A DNA stretch of 64,000 nucleotides from Sphingopyxis sp. (GTDB lineage Bacteria > Pseudomonadota > Alphaproteobacteria > Sphingomonadales > Sphingomonadaceae). This document shows positions 25,599-33,649 of the stretch, one piece after another. Under the pieces are notes generated by a model. It had not been told where the DNA came from, ran no database searches, and was given only the letters and a program-made list of their open reading frames with translations. Position 1 is the stretch's first letter. Each line of letters opens with the position of its first letter. A program made the translations under genes and the position numbers. Location: contig JASBSJ010000004.1 in assembly GCA_030148985.1 (NCBI GenBank), forward strand, positions 62,001 through 126,000, given 5' to 3'.

Positions 25599-26702
25599 AT
25601 GTGCAGCAACGTAAATCTGATGACCGAAGTGATTGAATCGGAGGCGCTGAGCGCCGAGGAAGAAGCCTTTGCCGGCAAGCTGACCGAAATGGTCAATCAC
25701 GGCATGGCGGGGCTGATGATCGCGATCGGCCACCGCACCGGATTGTTCAGCGCGATGAAGGGCGGCGGCGCGCTTTCGAGCGACGACCTCGCCAAGCGCG
25801 CCGGGCTCAACGAGCGTTATGTGCGCGAGTGGCTGGGCGCGATGGCGACATCGGGCATCGTTCTGATCGACCGGGCTAGCGGCAAATTCGTCCTGCCCGC
25901 GGCGCATGGCGCCTTCCTGGGCACCGATGCGGCGCACGGGTCGATGAGCAGCTATTTCCAATATCTGTCGGTTCTGGGTTCGGTCGAAACGCGCATCGTC
26001 GAATGTTTCGAAAAGGGCGGCGGGCTGTCCTATGGCGATTACGACCGCTTTCACGAATGCATGGCTGAAGACAGTTACCAGACGGTCGTCGCCGCGCTGG
26101 AGGATGCAATCCTGCCGCTGGCGCCCTGGACGATCGGCCAGCTGGAAGCCGGGATCGACGTCGCCGATGTCGGCTGCGGGCTGGGCAAGGCGTTGATCCG
26201 GCTGGCCGGGCTGTTTCCGAACAGCCGCTTCACCGGCTTCGACCTGTGCGCCGATACGGTGCGGCAGGCCGAAAGCGAGGCCGCCGAGCGCGGCCTGGAC
26301 AATGTGCGCTTCGTGCAGGCCGACGCGACGCGGCTGGAAGGCGCGGGCCTGTTCGACCTGATCGTCACCTTTGACGCGATCCACGACCAGGCGCATCCCG
26401 CGGCGGTGCTGGCGCATATCCGGCGGCTGCTGAAACCCGGCGGCACCTATCTGATGCAGGAAATCGGCGCGCGCACGGCCGTTGCGGACAATCTCGACCA
26501 TCCGCTCGCGCCGTTCATCTATACCGTGTCATGTATGCATTGCATGTCGGTGTCGCTGGGGCAGGGCGGGGTCGGGCTCGGCGCCGCATGGGGCGAGGAA
26601 CTGGCGCGAGCGATGCTCGCCGACGCAGGATTTACCCGCGTCGAGGTGCACCAATTGCCGCACGACCAGATGAACAATTATTTCGTCTGCCGGCCCGATT
26701 GA
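25599..26702 (+). CDS. SAM-dependent methyltransferase with N-terminal winged helix (Rv2258c-like)
   Basis: 367 residues. The N-terminal part (about 20-105) is a winged-helix dimerisation/substrate domain (MVNHGMAGLMIAIGHRTGLF, LAKRAGLNERYVREWLGAM). The class I methyltransferase fold follows, with motif I VADVGCGLGKALI near 182, the acidic residue in FTGFDLCAD, FVQADATRLE (motif II) and LLKPGGTYLMQE (motif III). This order matches the Rv2258c-like family, whose members methylate small molecules such as quinone-like or natural-product acceptors. Start is the ATG at 25599, with GAGAGA upstream. It is second in the operon after the 35-residue peptide and ends at a strong terminator, so the two form a closed transcription unit. 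Confidence 0.88.
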   Translation: MCSNVNLMTEVIESEALSAEEEAFAGKLTEMVNHGMAGLMIAIGHRTGLFSAMKGGGALSSDDLAKRAGLNERYVREWLGAMATSGIVLIDRASGKFVLPAAHGAFLGTDAAHGSMSSYFQYLSVLGSVETRIVECFEKGGGLSYGDYDRFHECMAEDSYQTVVAALEDAILPLAPWTIGQLEAGIDVADVGCGLGKALIRLAGLFPNSRFTGFDLCADTVRQAESEAAERGLDNVRFVQADATRLEGAGLFDLIVTFDAIHDQAHPAAVLAHIRRLLKPGGTYLMQEIGARTAVADNLDHPLAPFIYTVSCMHCMSVSLGQGGVGLGAAWGEELARAMLADAGFTRVEVHQLPHDQMNNYFVCRPD

Positions 26703-26724
26703 TCCTCTCCCCCAATCGGCCGCG

Positions 26725-26763
26725 AAAGCCCTCCGTCTGCAACCGCAGGCGGAGGGCTTTTTC
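26725..26763 (+). terminator. Strong rho-independent terminator after the methyltransferase gene
   Basis: AGCCCTCCGTCTGC pairs with GCAGGCGGAGGGCT (one bulge) around a four-base loop and is followed by TTTTTC. The preceding AAA makes it usable in the reverse direction too, where it would end the convergent DUF885 gene. Confidence 0.9.
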
Positions 26764-26769
26764 GTGGGA

Positions 26770-28599
26770 TCAGACCTTCTGCGCTGCGACCCAGCGGTCG
26801 ATCAGCGATTCGAGGACCGAAGCGGGCATCGCCCCCGCCGACAGCGCGGTGTCGTGGAAGGCGCGCAGGTCGAACTTGTCGCCGAGCGCGGCCTTCGCCT
26901 TTTCGCGGATCGCGACCCAGCGCGTCTGGCCGACCATGTAGCTGGTCGCCTGCCCCGGCCACACGCAATAGCGTTCGATCTCGGTGATGTTCGACGCTTC
27001 GGGGGTGCCGAGCGAGTCGTTGTAATAGGCGATCGCCTTTTCGCGGCTCCAGCGAAAATGGTGGAGGCCGGTGTCGACGACGAGGCGCGCGGCGCGGAAC
27101 ATATAGGATTGCAGATAGCCGAGCTGGCCCCACGGGTCGTTTTCATACACCCCCATTTCGTCGGCGAGCTGTTCGGCATAGAGGCCCCACCCCTCGGTAT
27201 AGACCGAATAGGCGGGGAGGCGGCGGAGGCGCGGGATGCCCGTCGCTTCCTGCGCGAGCGCGATCTGGTGGTGATGGCCCGGCGATGCCTCATGATAGGT
27301 CAGCGTCGGCAGCGTCCAGCTGGGGTTTTCGGCGGTATCGCGCAGGTTGATATAATAGGCGCCGGGGCGCGAACCGTCGGCGGCCGGGATCTGGTAATAG
27401 CCGCCGGGCGCGCCGGCCTCGATCTCCGGCGGGACGCGGCGAATGTCGCATTTGGCTTTCGGCAGACGGCCGAACGCTTCGGGCAGGCGGCGCTGGATTT
27501 CCTGCATCTGCTCGTTGAGCTTGGCGATCAGGTCGGCCTTGCCCTGATCGGTGTTGGGGTAGAGGAAGCGCGGATCCTTGCCGAGTGCGTTCAGGCGTTC
27601 GGCGACGGTCCCCTTGGTCATCCCCTGTTGTTTGAAGATCGCATCGGCGCGCGCGGTGAGCGCGGCCATCCGGTCGAGGCCCAGCTGATGAACCTCTTCG
27701 GCCGACATGCCCGTCGTCGTCGCGAAGCGCAGCGCATAGGCATAATATTCGTCGCCCTTTGGCAGGCGCCACACGCCGGCGTCGTGCGTCGCGCGCGGGC
27801 GAACGGCGCGCAGCTCAGCGGCCTGACGCTGCATCGCGGGATAGATTTTGCCCTGAACGATCGCGGCGCAGCGTTTCGCCCAGTCGCCGGGGATTTCGGC
27901 GGTCTTGGCCTTGATATTGGTGGTCAGGATATTCGCGTCGGGCGCGGGCGCCATGATGCTTTCGAACAGGCCCAGCGCGCGGTCGATGACGAAATCGGGC
28001 GGGATGATGCCCGCGGCGTGATCGGCCTGAATCCGCCCCGTTTCATTGTCGAGCTGGACCGCGAAATCGGCGCAGCGCGCCAGATAGGCCTCGGCATCGG
28101 CGGCGTTCGCGATGCCGTGCTGGTTGGTGAGGAAGTCGGGGATCGAGCGGTAGGTGCCGCTGAGTTGCGTCACCGGATGCGGTTCAGGCCAGCTGTGAAG
28201 GCCGTAGCTGAACGTGTCGTAAGCCTTGACATAATGTTCCCACGGGCCGCGGAAGGTTTCGTAATTGACCAGGTCCATGCCCGACAGTTTGGCGGGGTCG
28301 ATCGTCGCCAGTTGCTTGAGCCCGTAGCGGTAGAGATCGTGCCCCTTGCGGATGCCCGCGGGCGAGCGGTCGGCGAGCTTGGCTTTGGCGGCGGCGCGGT
28401 CGCCCTTGTCGGCGCCGAGCGCGGTCGCAAATTCGGGGTCCTGGTCGAGCAGCATGTCGTAGATGCGCTCGTATATCGCCGTCAGCCGCGCGCCCTCGCC
28501 GTCGGGGGTCGCCGCGAGCGCGGCGCGCGCGGGCGAGCGCACGCCCGCGAGCATCGAAGAGGCCGCGGCGGCGGCGAGGAGGGTGCGACGGTCGAGCAT
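26770..28599 (-). CDS. DUF885-family secreted hydrolase/peptidase-like protein
   Basis: 609 residues. It begins with a twin-arginine-like leader (MLDRRTLLAAAAASSML) and an Ala-rich cleavage region, so the product is exported. The long helical protein matches DUF885 (PF05960). The family's zinc-peptidase-like motif is present as YHEASPGHH near residue 435, followed by YSVYTEGWGLYAEQLADEMG, which carries the downstream Glu. Members are thought to be metallopeptidases distantly related to the M3/M32 group, mostly uncharacterised. It is monocistronic, convergent with the methyltransferase gene and divergent from the exopolysaccharide module. Confidence 0.88.
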   Translation of the reverse strand: MLDRRTLLAAAAASSMLAGVRSPARAALAATPDGEGARLTAIYERIYDMLLDQDPEFATALGADKGDRAAAKAKLADRSPAGIRKGHDLYRYGLKQLATIDPAKLSGMDLVNYETFRGPWEHYVKAYDTFSYGLHSWPEPHPVTQLSGTYRSIPDFLTNQHGIANAADAEAYLARCADFAVQLDNETGRIQADHAAGIIPPDFVIDRALGLFESIMAPAPDANILTTNIKAKTAEIPGDWAKRCAAIVQGKIYPAMQRQAAELRAVRPRATHDAGVWRLPKGDEYYAYALRFATTTGMSAEEVHQLGLDRMAALTARADAIFKQQGMTKGTVAERLNALGKDPRFLYPNTDQGKADLIAKLNEQMQEIQRRLPEAFGRLPKAKCDIRRVPPEIEAGAPGGYYQIPAADGSRPGAYYINLRDTAENPSWTLPTLTYHEASPGHHHQIALAQEATGIPRLRRLPAYSVYTEGWGLYAEQLADEMGVYENDPWGQLGYLQSYMFRAARLVVDTGLHHFRWSREKAIAYYNDSLGTPEASNITEIERYCVWPGQATSYMVGQTRWVAIREKAKAALGDKFDLRAFHDTALSAGAMPASVLESLIDRWVAAQKV

Positions 28600-28773
28600 G
28601 ACAGTATCTCCGAAAAATTAAGATGAGCGCGAAAATGACCCCGCGCCAATGAGTGTGTTATTATAGCAAGGCAGTTCGAGTGCAAGGGTCTGATGACGAT
28701 GGGGTGTCGCCGACCTCTGCGCGAGTGTAAAATTAACCGACAGTTGACGCCTCGGCGATAGTATCGCGCCCGC

Positions 28774-30162
28774 ATGGTCCGATTGTTCAAACATTATGTT
28801 CCGCACGCGGTCGTCTGGCTCGCGCTCATCGAATTTTGCGCGCTGCTCGGCGCGGCCGAGGGGGCGTGGCATCTTTACGCCTGGCAGGCTGGGTTCGACG
28901 CGGGGCCGCTGGGCGAGCGGGCGTTGCCGCTCGTCACGTTTGCCGTCGCCAATTCGCTCGCGATGATGGCGACGGGGATGTACGGCAATGAGGGGCTGCG
29001 CTCGATGCGCTTTGCGACCGCGCGGCTGCTTGCTGCCATCTCGCTCGGCGTGATCTTTTTGTCGGTGCTGGGGTTCCTGTTGCCCACCGCGACCCTGTGG
29101 CGCGCGAACAGCGTCTATGCGATGGGAATCGCGATCGCCGCGCTGTTCCTGATCCGGCTCGCGCTCACCCAGTCGGCGGGTGCCGACGCCTTTCGGCGCC
29201 GCATTCTGGTGCTGGGCGCGGGGCCGCGCGCGGCGCGGCTCGCCGCGCTCGCCGAGGCGCCGGGGAGCGGGCTCGACATCGTCGGTTTCGTCGCGATGAG
29301 CGAGGCCGAGACGACGGTGCCGCAGGCGGTGCCGCGGCAGGAGATCGCCAATCTTTCGGACCATGTCGTCGCGCTGAGCGCCGGCGAGGTGGTGCTGGCG
29401 CTGGAGGAGCGGCGCAAGGCGCTGCCGCTCGCCGACCTGCTGCGCGTCAAGACGACGGGTGTGCATGTCAACGACATCGCGAGCTTTATCGAGCGCGAGA
29501 CCGGGCGCGTCGACCTGGCCACGACCAATCCCAGCGGGCTGATCTTTTCCGACGGATTTTCGGCGGGGCAGCGGATTTCGAAGGTCGGCAAGCGATTGTT
29601 CGACATTGCCGCGAGCCTGATCGTGCTGGTCGTCGGCCTGCCGCTGATGATCGTCGCCGGGATCGCGGTGAAGCTCGACAGCCGCGGGCCGGTTTTTTAC
29701 CGCCAGCCGCGCGTCGGGCTGTTCGGCCAGCCTTATGACATGGTCAAGATCCGGTCGATGCGGACCGACGCCGAAGCCGAGGGCAAGGCGGTGTGGGCGA
29801 GCGAGAACGACCCCAGGATCACGCGCGTCGGGCGCGTCATCCGCACACTGCGCATCGACGAGCTGCCGCAGCTGTGGTGCGTGCTGAAGGGCGACATGAG
29901 TTTTGTCGGCCCGCGGCCCGAACGGCCGAGCTTCGTCGCCGAGCTGGAAAAGGCGCTGCCCTATTATGCCGAGCGGCACATGGTGAAGCCGGGGCTGACC
30001 GGCTGGGCGCAGATCAACTATCCCTATGGCGCGTCGGTCGAGGATGCGCGGGTGAAGCTGGAATATGACCTTTATTACGCCAAAAATTATTCGCCCTTCC
30101 TCGACCTGTTGATCCTGCTCCAGACGGTGCGCGTCGTGCTGTGGCCCGAGGGCGCGCGATAA
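28774..30162 (+). CDS. Undecaprenyl-phosphate sugar transferase, PEP-CTERM/exosortase-associated (EpsB-like)
   Basis: 462 residues. Four N-terminal TM helices (to about 130), a nucleotide-binding-like domain (about 140-250, RRILVLGAGPRAARLAAL) and a C-terminal bacterial sugar transferase domain (about 270-460) with its own TM helix. Typical motifs are visible: KRLFDIAASLIVLVVGLPLM, GPVFYRQPRVG, MVKIRSMR, RTLRIDELPQLWCVLKGDMSFVGPRPERP (in pieces) and KPGLTGWAQINYPYG. The protein starts the lipid-linked repeat unit of an exopolysaccharide. Its neighbours are the PEP-CTERM control genes prsK, prsR and prsT, which marks the subfamily associated with that system. The prsK start codon is 2 bp after its stop. 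Confidence 0.92.
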   Translation: MVRLFKHYVPHAVVWLALIEFCALLGAAEGAWHLYAWQAGFDAGPLGERALPLVTFAVANSLAMMATGMYGNEGLRSMRFATARLLAAISLGVIFLSVLGFLLPTATLWRANSVYAMGIAIAALFLIRLALTQSAGADAFRRRILVLGAGPRAARLAALAEAPGSGLDIVGFVAMSEAETTVPQAVPRQEIANLSDHVVALSAGEVVLALEERRKALPLADLLRVKTTGVHVNDIASFIERETGRVDLATTNPSGLIFSDGFSAGQRISKVGKRLFDIAASLIVLVVGLPLMIVAGIAVKLDSRGPVFYRQPRVGLFGQPYDMVKIRSMRTDAEAEGKAVWASENDPRITRVGRVIRTLRIDELPQLWCVLKGDMSFVGPRPERPSFVAELEKALPYYAERHMVKPGLTGWAQINYPYGASVEDARVKLEYDLYYAKNYSPFLDLLILLQTVRVVLWPEGAR

Positions 30163-30164
30163 CC

Positions 30165-32273
30165 GTGTCGCCGCTGGACAGCCTTGCGCAGACCCTGTCG
30201 GGCATCGTGCTGGCGGGATTTGCCGGCGCGGCGCTGTGGCTGCTGCTGCGGCCGCGGGCGCGCATGGCGGCGCTGATGCCTGCGCCGCGCCTGCTCGCGC
30301 TCGCAGCAGCAGCGAGTGCGTTGTGGGCGGCGGCGATGATGGCTTTTACGCCGGGCGCGCCGCAGGTGCTGGTGGCGCAGATGCTGCGCGACCTGGCGAT
30401 GCTGATGTGGCTGGGCGCGACCTTCTGGTCGCCGCGCGCGCCGATGTCGCGGCCACTGCGCCTGATCGCCCGGATGCTCGCGACCATCTGTGTGCTGACG
30501 CTGTCGTTTGGCGGCGCGGCGTTTTGGTTCGGCGGCGCGGCGGCGGTGCCGTGGATGGGACCGGCGCTGGTCTTTGCGGCGATGGTCGTGGCGATCGGCG
30601 GGCTGATCGTCGTCGATGCCGGCGTGCGCCACGGCGGCGCGGGCCTGCGGATGCCGGTGATGGCGGTCGCGGGCGGCTTTGCGATGCTATGGGCCTATCA
30701 GCTCAACGTCGAGCTGATCGGCGCGCTCACGGGCACCCGCGCGTCGACGCTGATCGCGCTGCTGCCCGCGGTCGCGCTGCTGACGCTGCCGACCTATGTC
30801 GTCGCGGCGATGGACATCGGGCGCGAGCGGATGCGGCTGTCGCGCACCGCCGCGACGCGCACGCTGATCCTGCTCGGCGCAGCTTCCTACCTGATTCTGA
30901 TCGCGCTGACGGTGGCGATCGCGCGCGCGGCGGGGGGCGATTATGCCGCGCTGGCGCAGGCGATTTCGCTCGTCGCGCTGCTCGGCGCGGCGGTGCTGAT
31001 GCTCGCCTCGGCGCGGTCGCGCGCGTGGCTGTCGGTGATGATCTCGAAGCATTTTTTCGAGCATCGCTATGATTATCGCGCCGAATGGATGCGCTTTACC
31101 GCGACCTTGGGGCAGGGGGATGGCGAGGAGGACCGCAACCTCTATCGCCGCGTCGCGAAAGCGCTCGCCGAGCTGACGGGCAGCCCCGGCGCGTTGCTGA
31201 TGACGCCGGCGGCCGCGGGGGGCTTTCGGATCGCTGAACAATGGCATTGGCCCGGCGCGATTCCCGAGGACGCGACGCTGTCGCTGCGCTCGGCCTTCAT
31301 GCTCCAGGAAACGCAGCATATCGTCGAACTCGATGCCGAGCGGCGCGGGAAGGGGGGACAGGATCTGGCGATCCCCGACTGGCTGCTCGCGGACACGCGC
31401 GCATGGGTGGTCGTGCCCGTGCTGCATTTCCAGCGGATGATTGCGATCGCGGTGCTGCATCGTCCCGCGGTGTCGCGCGCGCTCGACTGGGAAGACCTCG
31501 ACGTGCTGCGCATCGCGGGGCAGCAGGCGGCCAGCTATATCGCCGAATCGCAGAGCCAGCAGGCGCTGTCCGAAGCGCGGCGGTTCGACGAGTTCAACCG
31601 CCGCTTTGCCTTTATCATGCACGACATCAAGAATCTGGCGAGCCAGCTCGGCCTGCTGGCGCGTAATGCCGAGCGCCACGCCGACAACCCCGACTTCCGC
31701 GCCGACATGACGCAGACGCTAAAGATTTCGGCGGGGCGGCTGTCCGACCTGCTCGTCCGCCTGGCGCCGCGCGAGCGCGGACCGGCGGCCGAGCCGGGGC
31801 GGGTGCTGGTTGAACCGGTGCTGAAGGACATTGCCGCCGAAGTGCGCCCGCGCCGCGAGCTGTTCGTCGGCTGTCAGGCGGGACTGGCGGCGTGGGCCGA
31901 TGCGGGATCGATCCGGCAGGTCGTCGCGCATCTGGTCGCCAATGCGATCGACGCCTCGGCCCCCGAATCGCCGGTCCAGCTCATCGCCGTCGCCGAACAG
32001 CAGCGCGTGCGGATTGACGTGATCGACCAGGGGTGCGGGATGACGCGCGAGTTCATTCGCGACGAGCTGTTCAAGCCCTTTGTCTCGACGAAGGACAGCG
32101 GGTTCGGGCTTGGCGCGTTCGAGGCGTTGCAGGTCGCGCAGGCGATGGGCGGAGAAATCGAGGTCGCGAGCGAGCCCGGCAAGGGCAGCAATTTCACGCT
32201 GTGGCTGCCGCTTGCCGATGCGCGCGGCGATGCAGCGATCGACGCGCAATTGATGAAAGCGGGGCGGATATGA
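30165..32273 (+). CDS. prsK: PrsK, PEP-CTERM-associated membrane histidine kinase
   Basis: 702 residues starting at a GTG two bases after the sugar transferase stop. The N-terminal third (to about 290) is an eight- to ten-helix membrane sensor. A GAF-like domain (about 330-460) follows, then the kinase core. The phospho-acceptor is H486 in the unusual H-box MHDIKNLASQL, characteristic of PrsK. The N-box LVANAIDASAP, G1 DQGCGM and G2 GFGLGAFEAL make up the ATPase domain. It should phosphorylate PrsR, encoded next and overlapping by four bases (ATGA). The signal sensed is unknown, perhaps envelope or exopolysaccharide state. Confidence 0.93.
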   Translation: MSPLDSLAQTLSGIVLAGFAGAALWLLLRPRARMAALMPAPRLLALAAAASALWAAAMMAFTPGAPQVLVAQMLRDLAMLMWLGATFWSPRAPMSRPLRLIARMLATICVLTLSFGGAAFWFGGAAAVPWMGPALVFAAMVVAIGGLIVVDAGVRHGGAGLRMPVMAVAGGFAMLWAYQLNVELIGALTGTRASTLIALLPAVALLTLPTYVVAAMDIGRERMRLSRTAATRTLILLGAASYLILIALTVAIARAAGGDYAALAQAISLVALLGAAVLMLASARSRAWLSVMISKHFFEHRYDYRAEWMRFTATLGQGDGEEDRNLYRRVAKALAELTGSPGALLMTPAAAGGFRIAEQWHWPGAIPEDATLSLRSAFMLQETQHIVELDAERRGKGGQDLAIPDWLLADTRAWVVVPVLHFQRMIAIAVLHRPAVSRALDWEDLDVLRIAGQQAASYIAESQSQQALSEARRFDEFNRRFAFIMHDIKNLASQLGLLARNAERHADNPDFRADMTQTLKISAGRLSDLLVRLAPRERGPAAEPGRVLVEPVLKDIAAEVRPRRELFVGCQAGLAAWADAGSIRQVVAHLVANAIDASAPESPVQLIAVAEQQRVRIDVIDQGCGMTREFIRDELFKPFVSTKDSGFGLGAFEALQVAQAMGGEIEVASEPGKGSNFTLWLPLADARGDAAIDAQLMKAGRI

Positions 32274-33649
32274 GCGAGGCGATGGCGGACAAGCGCAAAT
32301 TGCTGGTGGTCGAGGACGACCCGGGGCTGCAAACGCAGCTCAAATGGGCGTATGAGGATTATCAGGTGCTCGTCGCGGGCGACCATGACGCGGCGATCGA
32401 AATGCTGCGCGCCGAGGAACCCGATGTCGTGACGCTCGATCTGGGGCTGCCGCCCGATCCCGACGGCACGCGCGAGGGGTTTCGGACGCTGAAAGCGATC
32501 ATCGAGGCCAAGCCCGACACCAAGGTGATCGTCGTGTCGGGGCATGGCGAGCGGGCGAGTGCGCTCAACGCGATCGCCAGCGGCGCGTGGGATTTTTACC
32601 AGAAGCCGATCGACATCGACGCACTGGGCCTGATCGTCGCGCGCGCCTTTCACGTCCGCGAGCTGGAGGTCGAGAATGCGCGGCTGGAAAGCCAGGGCGC
32701 GAGCGACAATCGCGTGCTGGGCGGGATGATCACCGGCGCGCCCGAAATGCTTAAAGTGGCGCGCACGATCGAGCGCGTCGCGAACCTCGACGTCAGTGTG
32801 ATGCTGCTCGGCGCGAGCGGCACCGGCAAGGAATTGCTGGCGCGCGGATTGCACGAAGCGAGCGGGCGGCGCGATGGCGCGTTCGTCGCGATCAACTGCG
32901 CCGCGATCCCCGAAAATCTGCTCGAAAGCGAATTGTTCGGGCATGAAAAGGGCGCCTTTACCGGCGCGGTCAAGACGACCGAGGGCAAGATCGAACTGGC
33001 ACATGGCGGCACATTGTTCCTCGACGAGGTCGGCGACATTCCGCTGCCGTTGCAAGTCAAGCTGCTGCGATTCCTGCAGGAGCGGACGATCGAGCGGATC
33101 GGCGGGCGCAAGGCGATCGCGGTCGATACGCGCATCGTCTGCGCGACGCACCGCGACCTTGATGCGATGATCGCCGAGCAGCGCTTTCGCGACGATCTTT
33201 ATTACCGGCTGGCCGAGATGGTCGTGAAGATCCCCGCGCTCGCCGAACGGCCGGGCGACGCGGTGCTGCTCGCGCGGCATTTCCTCCACCAATATGCGCC
33301 CGAGATGAACCCCGGTGTGCGCGGCTTTGCACCCGACGCGCTGCAGGCGATCGACGAGGGCCGCTGGCCGGGCAATGTCCGCGAGCTGGAAAACCGGATC
33401 AAGCGCGCCGTCATCATGGCCGACGGCAAGCTGGTGACGCGCGAGGATCTGGACATCGCCGGCGCGGCGAGTGAGGGGGCCGAGGCGGCGTGGCTCAATC
33501 TGCGCAGCGCGCGCGAGGCGGCCGACCGCGTCGCGATCCGCCGCGCGATGATGCAGAGCGAAGGCAATATTTCGCACGCGGCGAAGCTGCTGGGGATCAG
33601 CCGCCCGACGCTTTATGATCTGCTCAAACAATATCGGATGCAGAGCTGA
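32270..33649 (+). CDS. prsR: PrsR, sigma-54-dependent response regulator of the PEP-CTERM system
   Basis: 459 residues. Receiver domain 8-130 with phospho-acceptor D57 (VVTLDLGLP) and K112 in QKP. AAA+ domain about 150-385 with Walker A GASGTGKE (181-188), intact sigma-54 contact loop GAFTGA (228-233), and Walker B GGTLFLDEVGDI with catalytic Glu253. The C-terminal Fis-type HTH is NISHAAKLLGISRPTLYDLL. All active-site motifs are canonical, in contrast to the related regulator at 53512-54942. PrsR is expected to drive sigma-54 promoters of exopolysaccharide and PEP-CTERM genes when phosphorylated by PrsK. An alternative in-frame ATG lies 4 codons in; the overlapping start is preferred for coupling. 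Confidence 0.94.
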   Translation: MSEAMADKRKLLVVEDDPGLQTQLKWAYEDYQVLVAGDHDAAIEMLRAEEPDVVTLDLGLPPDPDGTREGFRTLKAIIEAKPDTKVIVVSGHGERASALNAIASGAWDFYQKPIDIDALGLIVARAFHVRELEVENARLESQGASDNRVLGGMITGAPEMLKVARTIERVANLDVSVMLLGASGTGKELLARGLHEASGRRDGAFVAINCAAIPENLLESELFGHEKGAFTGAVKTTEGKIELAHGGTLFLDEVGDIPLPLQVKLLRFLQERTIERIGGRKAIAVDTRIVCATHRDLDAMIAEQRFRDDLYYRLAEMVVKIPALAERPGDAVLLARHFLHQYAPEMNPGVRGFAPDALQAIDEGRWPGNVRELENRIKRAVIMADGKLVTREDLDIAGAASEGAEAAWLNLRSAREAADRVAIRRAMMQSEGNISHAAKLLGISRPTLYDLLKQYRMQS

